Positions 18,101-27,100 of a stretch of DNA of 64,000 nucleotides are shown here, one piece after another. Below the pieces are notes generated by a model. That model did no database searches and was not told where the DNA came from. It saw nothing but the letters and a program-made list of their open reading frames with translations. The DNA is taken from assembly GCF_009372235.1 (NCBI RefSeq), contig NZ_ML762921.1, positions 434,001 through 498,000 on the forward strand, written 5' to 3'. The DNA is from Dickeya oryzae. Lineage in GTDB: Bacteria > Pseudomonadota > Gammaproteobacteria > Enterobacterales > Enterobacteriaceae. A program made the position numbers and the translations under genes. Position 1 is the first letter of the stretch, and every line of letters begins with the position of its first letter.

Positions 18101-21100
18101 ACCACATGAGCGTTGGTGCCGCTGATCCCCGTCGCGCTGACTGCACCAAGCCTGGGCTGCGTGCCTCGCCGCAACCAGGGGTGATTCTGCTGGTGAATCG
18201 TAAAGGGAGTCTGCTCTAATTTAATGTAGCGGTTACAGGTATCAAATCCATGAGTCGCCGGAATCGTCTGTTGAGCCATCGCCTTGAGCATGGCCACAAG
18301 ACTCACAACGCCGGAAGCGGCAAACGTATGCCCGATTACGGGTTTAATCGAGCCTAACACACAGCGATGCGCATCGCTGCATCGCCCGGCAAAGGCATCG
18401 GTGAGCGCCTGAACCTCAATCGGGTCACCCAACTGAGAGCCGGTGCTGTGAGAGATCACATATTGAATATCTCCCGGGTTAATTCGGTATCGGTCATAGA
18501 CGTTTTTCAGCAGTTCCGCCTGACGAACAGGGTTCGGTGCTGTGATACCGTTGGTCTTTCCGTCGTAGTTCACCCCGCTGGCTTTAATGCAGCCATAGAT
18601 TCGATCGCCATCGGCTTTGGCTTTTGACAACGGTTTGAGTAAGACCACAGCGACGGCTTCCCCTGGAACCAGCCCGTTTGCCCGTTGATCAAACACGCTT
18701 GCATTGCCGTCGGGGGAAAGCATTCCCGTCCGGCTCATACTCTGATACACCCACGGCGTCATCAACAGATTGATGCCCCCGGCCAGCGCCATCTCACAGT
18801 CCCCCTGCCGCAGCGCCAGGCACGCCTGATGAACAGCCACCAACCCTGATGCACAAGCGGCTGTGAGCGCCATATTCGGGCCTTTTAGATCCAGCGCATA
18901 AGAAATACGCGCAGCCAGGGTTGCATTTTGATTACCGTTTATCGACCCCTGATCGCCGACAATAGCCCCATAATCGCTCTCTTCCGCGCCGACATATACA
19001 CCACAGGACATTCCCCGGATGCGTTGCCCCATATAACCGGCATCCTCAAAGGCGTGCCAGGCTTCCTGCAGGAAGATCCGCTGCCTGGGGTCCATGTCCA
19101 TCGCTTCTTTTGGCGCAATATCAAAAAAGGCGGCGTCAAACTGCATGATATCCGTCATGAAAGCGCCCCATTGCGGAAGCGCTTCATGCTTATCCCGACC
19201 TTCTGACGATCCAGATGGCAGGTTATTGGCGACAGACTGCCAGTCCCAGCGCGGCCCTGACATCTCACCAATACAACTCTCTCCCTGGATCAGCTTTTCC
19301 CAGAACGCATCAATAGTATCCGCCTGCGGAAAACGCCCGCTCATCCCAATCACGGCAATCGGCTCATCCATGACGTCAGAAGCCGTCGTGTTGGTTGCCG
19401 CAGCAAGAGCCGACTGATGATTCTCCGTGGTTGTCTGCATCTGCCGGGGCTCGTGACCCGACGTTGGATTTACGTCTTCCCGCTCGACAGTCAGATGAAC
19501 GCTATCAGCTAGCGGAGACATGTTGACGGAGCCCGTTTCCGGCGATGCCTGACGCGCAAATAGCGCCTGTAAAGCCTGAGCATGCTCACGACAAAAATAT
19601 TCCGTCAACCGTTTAACCGATGAGTGACCGAAGAGCACAGCAGGCGTGATGTCAACATCAAAATACTGACTCAACTCGCGGGAAAAGGATGCCAGCGTGA
19701 TCGAATCAAAACCAAAATCAGCAAAACTGCTGTTCAACCCGATTCGGTCAATCGGCGTCCCCAGCAACCGGCTAATCTGCGTTTTCAGCACATCACTCAC
19801 CGTAGTGCGCATGTCTGTCACATCCCCGGACAACCGCGCCATATCGCCTCCGGCACGCAACGCCGTCACGTGACGGTGTGTTTGTGCCGCGTCACGGGTC
19901 GTTTCTTGATTGCTGGCATCACCGTGACCACTGACTGGATGATGTTCGCTCCATCCAGCTACCGGTTGTTCTTTCAGCCTCAGAAACCGAGCAACACGAC
20001 TGGGTTTTCCGACCATCACCAAATGCTGGCCTTCGCTTTGCCGCAGCAGTTGCTCAAAGACCCGCACCCCTTCTTCGCTTTCAAGGGCGCGTTGACCACT
20101 GGAGCGGAGATAAAATTCGGCGCTCTCCCTGTCCTTGGCCCCCATTTTCCCTTCTTTCCAGAAAGGCCAGTTAATAATCAGCGTCTTACCGCGAAGTTTG
20201 CCCTGTTGAACCTGCGCCATCCGATGTTTGCCATACCCCATCTGGAAACGGTTCCCCATCGCGTAATCACAAGAGCCAAAATCGCCTAAGAACGCGGCGC
20301 TGGAGGAAAAATAACAGACAAAATCCAACGGATCCTGCGCCAGCAGTTCGTCTAATAATTGTGTCCCTTCCACTTTTGGCCGAAGAATATCGTTGAACGC
20401 CTGACGGGACTTCTCAAATACAGGCTCACCGGCCTCCAACCCGGCGGCGTGGATAACCCCGAGGATCGGCCCCATCAACTGTCTGGCCTGTACCAGATTG
20501 AAACGCATGGTGCCGACATCACAAACATCGGCCTGGATATAGTGTACCTGTCCCCCCAATTGGGTCAGCTCATCGGCCATCGCTTGACGGTCTGCATTCA
20601 TGGCTGAACGCCCGGTCAGTATCAGTCTGGCGGAATAGTGCTGTGCCAGATATCGGGCAAAAATGAATCCCAGCCCACCGAATCCCCCGGTGATCAGGTA
20701 GGTTCCACCTTGTTTAATCCCCGCCTCTGCCACCGCAGTGCCGCTCAGCACAACCGGACTGGGCTGAACATTCAGGACGTATCGCTCTGCGCCTTCATAG
20801 CAGACGCTTTCAAAATTTTGCCCCGTCAATTCCTGATAAAGCATGGATATATACGGTTGAGTAAAGACCGGTATGCCTCCAACCAGACCGCCCCCTGCGG
20901 CAACACTAACGGCCACCGCGCACTGGGTGTTAGGTAAGACGGATGTCAGAGAACGTTCAATACCAATCCATGACTCCAGATAAGCGCGCTCCAGCGAATG
21001 GTGGCTGGCACCGGCCAGCAGTAAGCGTGCTGGTGCCATGCCTGCGGCAACCATAGAAGACAACAGATCATGCAGCGCGGCGAAGTCTTGTATCTGACCA

Positions 21101-24100
21101 CGTTCCTCCAGCGGCCATAGATATAAAATCGCACTGTGTTCGGGTTGTATCTGAGCCGACTTCAGTTGTGCAAAGCAGTGCTGATAACTTTCGACATTGT
21201 CCTGCGTGGTATTTTTTTGCGACAGATGAAAACCGTTTATCCCCTCTTCCAACGGGTGGCGGGATACAAACACAACCGCTGTCTGTGGTGCCAGCACCGT
21301 CATCTGGGATTGCAGTAGACGCTGGCTTTCCGGTTCCGACAAAAAGCAGATCACGGTCTCAAACCTAGTGTCTTGCTGGGACGCCGCCAGATGAGGCACC
21401 TTCTGCCAGGACTCGGTAAACAGCATCAGCGCATCATGCTCTTCCTGCGTCGATACCGCTCGGGGCGGTGCCTCGCCTGATGATGCACACTGGCCGATCC
21501 GGCCCAAATCATCCGGTGCCTCGATCCAATGCCGCTCCCGGGCGAACGGATACCCCGGCAGACTGATACGACGAGGCGTTACTATCAAATAGAGCCGATA
21601 CCAGTCCACATGGAAGCCTTCCACCCAGAACCGGGCAATCTTGTGAACGGCGTTTTGTTCTACCCAACGCTGAAGCAGTACGCGGCTGTCCTCAGCCGAC
21701 ATAAACCCGGTATCCCGGCTACTGTCCTTCGCACCGATACCGACCCCTCGCCAACAACGCTCAGGTAAGGCGTCATCCTCGGCAAAAGCGACCAGTTTTT
21801 TCTGTAACTCCTGGAGATCCTGTACGACAAAAACCACCCGCTCTTCCAGAACCCGCCGTCCGACTTGCAGCGTGAAGGCCAGATCCGCAGGATGAACGCT
21901 ATCGATATCCGGATGAGTCGCCAGGAACTCGGCCAGATTTCGGGCCATCACCTGAAGCCGCTCTTGCGTTTTCGCCGATAACGGAACAATCAGTGGCATC
22001 TCCTGTTGCTGGCGATTCCCCAATGTCCTGACGTCTGGCGGCAGATATTCTTCAACGATCACATGTGCGTTCGATCCGGTAGCGCCAAACGAACTGATCC
22101 CCGCCCGCCGTGGGACATTGACCTTTTCGCCGTCTTCTCCCACCGTCGGTTGCTCCCAGTGCTGGGTTTCACGCTGAATATAGAAAGGTGAATTATCCAG
22201 TTCCAGATAAGGGTTAACCTGCTCTGAATGCAACAGTGACGGTACCCGTGTCTTATGGTGTAACTGGAGGATAACTTTACTTAAGCCACTGATGCCGGCC
22301 GCCGACTCCGCATGACCGATGTTCGATTTCACCGAGCCGATCGCGCAAAACTGTTTGTCTTTCGTGTACTGCCGGAAGGCTTTCACCAACCCCTGAACTT
22401 CGATCGGATCGCCCAGCGCCGTGCCTGTCCCGTGCGCTTCGATATAACTGATGGTGCGGGGATCAATCCCGGTTTTTTCGTAACAACGCAGCATCAAATC
22501 AGCCTGTGCAACCGGGCTGGGGACCGTAATTCCGCTCACCTGCCCGACGTGGTTGATGGTGCTGCCCTTGATCACCGCATAAATATTGTCCCGATCCTTA
22601 ATCGCCTGCGACAGCGGTTTGAGCAACACGGCCCCCACACCTTCGCCAGAGACAAAGCCATTGCCGCCGTCACCGAACGTGCGGCAGCGGCCATCGGTGG
22701 AATACATGTCGGCCAACCCATAAGTCATATACTTATAAGGATGCAACGACAGGTTCACCCCGCCGGCTAATGCGACTTTACTTTCTCCCCGGCGCACACT
22801 TTCCAAAGCCAGATGTAGCGCGGTCAGAGAGGAAGAGCACACCGTATCGACGGCAAAAGAAGGTCCGTGGAAACCACAGAAATAAGAGACCCGGTTAGCA
22901 ATCGGGGCATAATTCATCGACAGCGGCACGACCTGACCACGATTGACTATCTCAGCGGCGATCAAGGCGTAATCGTTGTGCATGACCCCAACAAAAACAC
23001 CGACATCACGGCGTTTGTTCGGCCCCTGTTCTGCAACCAATGTCTCTGGGGTGTAGCCCGCATCTTCGATTGCCGTCCAGCATGTTTCCAGAAATAATCG
23101 TTCCTGAGGATCTAGCCACTGCGCTTCTCTGGGCGAAACCCGGAAAAACTGTGCGTCAAAGCAGTCGACATCCTCGATAAATCCCCCCCATTGAGGAATC
23201 GGTCGGCCAGAAGGCGACGTAATGCCATCCAACACGCGTTTCTGCCATCTCGATTCAGGAATTTCGGTTACACAGTCCTTACCGGCTTTGAGGTTCTCCC
23301 AAAACTCCGTCATCTGTTTCGCTCCGGGATAGCGCCCAGCCATCCCGATCACCGCGATATCTTCGCTTTCCGAGGCATTCGGTGGGATTGATGATGTCGG
23401 TCTGGTTGATGATGCCTGTATGGTTGATGATGAATAGGAAGCGGCCTGCCCGGCGTTTATCGGCTCAGCATCGGCCCGATTGATACCGGCTGAATTGCCC
23501 AAATCCGGCAACGTACCCGATGCCTGAGACGCGTTGTCCCGCTCGGTGACAGTCGCGACATCAGGTGCCATATCGGCAAATGGGCGGAACGACTCCGGGT
23601 ACCGTTCCAGCAGATACTCGGCCAGTGCCCCAACAGTGGCATATTCAAACAGCAACGTCGGATTCAGCTTTACCTTGAACGACCGCTCCAGTGACTGCAC
23701 CATTTGCAGCAGCCCCGCCGAATCCAACCCCAGTTCGTAATAACCGACGTCGCTCTCGATCTCTGCGGTGCTTTTCGCCAACGTAGCGGCCAGTATCTTT
23801 TTCACCGTATGTTCAACACGGTCCAATGCCGACGCATTCTCACCCGTCAGGCTGGTCGAAGCCGCTGACGCCACAGACTGAGGTGCCTTTTCCATCGACA
23901 CCACCGGTTTGACTGGCGGCGTGACGGCCTCATCAGCCAGGATCGGCACCGCTGCCGGGGTTCTTGATGCGTTGATCGCCGCAGGATCACGTACACGCTT
24001 ACAGGTGAAATTTTTCAATTCACCAATCTTTTCACCGTCAGGCTTAAAAAACTCCATCGTCAGGTAAGAGAGTTGCTCGGTTTGTTTCAGCGAGGCACGA

Positions 24101-27100
24101 CTGACACGGGTAATACAGCGCCCTGACAACGGTTCTGAAGCGCGGAAGGACTCATAATAAAGCGGTAAAAAGATGTCTTGCTTTTGGTTTTGCTCCAGAA
24201 ACAGATCCCCGGATCCGATAGCACTACCGTCAATCAGCACCGGGTGAAACAGATAGTGTTCTGCGCCGGCGAGTGGCTCATCGGGAACGGCAATATCAAT
24301 CAGATTTGCCGAAGGCAGGTGATAAATCACGCCGTCGCCGACCATCGGTCCGCGGTGACGGATATCGTCCCCACCAAATTCCGCATATGCGTCCTGTAAC
24401 CTCATCTGACTGGTGGCGGTCTTTTTCAACGCCTCCACATCCAGTGTTTCATTAAATATCGACGCCGCAACCGGATGCATTTCCGCACTCATATACAGCT
24501 TCAGTCCCGACCGTGAGTGATCATCCGACACTTCACTGCCTTCCACTTTCAGACGCCAGTACCCTTGTGCCTGCTTTTGACAACTGATTTGTGCATCCAC
24601 CCCATAGTCATCACCGATAGTAAAGGGGTAATGAATCGTCAGGTTGCGCATTTCCAGTTGTCGGTAATCCATACCTTGTCGATGGAAAAACTGAAAGAGC
24701 AGATCGATATATGCCAGCCCGGGCAGCAGCGATTGTCCAAACGCCTGATGGTTATGCAAAATGCGATGATGGTGGTTAAAAGGTTGACTCCATGGGTGAT
24801 TTTCTGTGAATAACCCCGCACGGCCGATGGGATAATGGCCTTCGCCAATCCGATCACCGTCACCAACGCCTTTTTCAACCATGCCGACTTTCGAGGTCGG
24901 CACCGGGGCACGAAAGATATCTTTCGCAAACACATAGCCGGGTAAATGCATACGCACTGGCGGTTGCCGATAGAAACTGTTCCAGTCAACCGGTTTCCCT
25001 TGTAGCCAGGCTTGCCCAATCGCCTCCAGTTCGGAACGGGACAACTGGTGTAGACAGCGGTGTTGATAGGCATCGGCGGCCAGAGCGTGCTGTTTTCTTC
25101 CCGCCATCGAGGCATGCCCGAAAAAATGATCCGTCGCTATCGTCTGACGGCAGCATGACTGTAACTGTTGCAGAAAGTCGTGGCGATCTTTCACAATCAG
25201 GAAGAAACGTTCCGACATCGCTTCCCGTCCAACCTGCAACGTATAGGCCATTGATTGCATAAAGGACAAAGCATCATCGCCTGACTCACGCTGTTGCCCA
25301 TCCGTATCATCAAGATAGGCGCACAGTGCCTGAATCTGTGCTTGCAGACTCGATGTCGTTTTTGCCGATAACGGAATAATCCAGCCTGCGCTAGCCGGTT
25401 CAGCGGCGTGTACCCGACCCGGTAAATACTCTTCAATGACCAAATGTGCGTTGGTCCCGCTGTGACCGAAAGAGTTCAGGGCGGCCAGTCGCGGCCTGCC
25501 CGCGTCGGTTTTCCACACGGACGTGGTGTTTTGAATATAAAAAGCGGAATCTTGCAACTCAAATAACGGATTTATCTGCTGATAATGCCTTAAACCCGGT
25601 AGCTGACGATGACGCATCGACAACAAGATTTTGATAAGCCCAATCACCCCGGAAGCGGCCGAAGTATGGCCGATATGAGACTTCACACTGCCCAGAGCAC
25701 AATAATGCTGCTTATCGGTTAATGCCTTAAATGTGCGCGCCAGGGCATTGACCTCAATGGTATCCCCCAATTTACCGCCGGTGGCATGAGCCTCAATGTA
25801 ACTCATCTCTTCAGGATTGATGTGGTAGCTCTGGTAGACCTGTTCCAGTAATTGTTGCTGAGCCGTTCCACTCGGTGCCGTAATACCGTTGCTCGCACCA
25901 TCCTGATTAATGCCAGAGGCACGAATCACCCCGTAGATGGGATCGCCATCGGCAATAGCCTGATCAAGACGTTTCAGTGCAACGATCCCAATCCCTTCAG
26001 ATAACAACATGCCGTCAGCCGACTGCTCAAAAATGGGGCACTCAGCGCCGTGGGACAACATGCCGATACCAGACAGACTTGCCAACGCATCGGCATCCAA
26101 AGCCGCGAAGACACCACCGGCCAGCGCCAGATCTGTCTCCCGGTGGCGCAGACTTTCACAGGCCAGATGTATCGCCACCGCAGAAGATGAACAGCCAGTA
26201 TTCACCACCAGCGCCGGACCTTTCATATCCAGAAAATAAGACACGCGTGATGCAATAATCGCTTCAGATGAGCCAACAAAAGAGCCCTGATGGTAATTCG
26301 ACGGCTCTGCACCAATAAACACCCCGGTATTGCTACCAGCCAGAGCCTTGGGGTTATAACCTGCATCTTCCAGCGCTTTCCAGCTTTCTTGCAATACCAG
26401 CCGCTGATGCGGACTCATCGACAACGCATCCTGATCGGTAATCCGGAAAAATGTCGCATCGAAGCAGTCTCTGTTTTTAACGATCCCCCCCCATTTGCAA
26501 TAGGTCTTTCCGCTCGGTGTGGTTTCTTCCTTGTCCGTATCAACACTATTTGTATCAACACTATTTGTATCAACAAAATATCTGGCTTGATCCAGATAAT
26601 GCCTGGGTAATTCTTCAATCCCTGAACGATGTGCAACGAGGTTCTCCCAAAAATGCTGGGTATCCTCAGCACCAGGAAATTGCCCTGCCATCCCGATCAC
26701 CGCAATGGCAGCCGGTTCGGTTTGCCTCTCTTCGGGTGTCGTTCCCGGATCAGTGATGGACGCCGACAGCGCGGCAGACGACGACACCGCCGCTGGCTGC
26801 GGTGCAGCTTCCAACCGCGGTGGCGATTGCGACAGTCGTTGAGAGGGCCGCGGTTGAGAGGGCTGTGGTGATGAGGATGGAGCCTGAGGAATACCGATCT
26901 GATCGGCGCAAGTCAGGGCAATATGCGCACTCAGCGTTTCGACCGTCGTATAATCATAGAGCAACGCTGGATTGACATTGATCCCCAGTGCTTGATTGAC
27001 CTGATTGACGAAGTTAACACTGAGAATCGAATCAATACCAAAATGAGAAAACGCCACCTGTTCATCGATTTGCTCAGGCAGCATATTGACCGTCCTGGCT

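Noticed and set aside
19624-20289. Plus-strand frame of 221 codons opposite the OocS KR/ACP
   Set aside because: It is a shadow of the conserved KR region, with no start signal and no motif.
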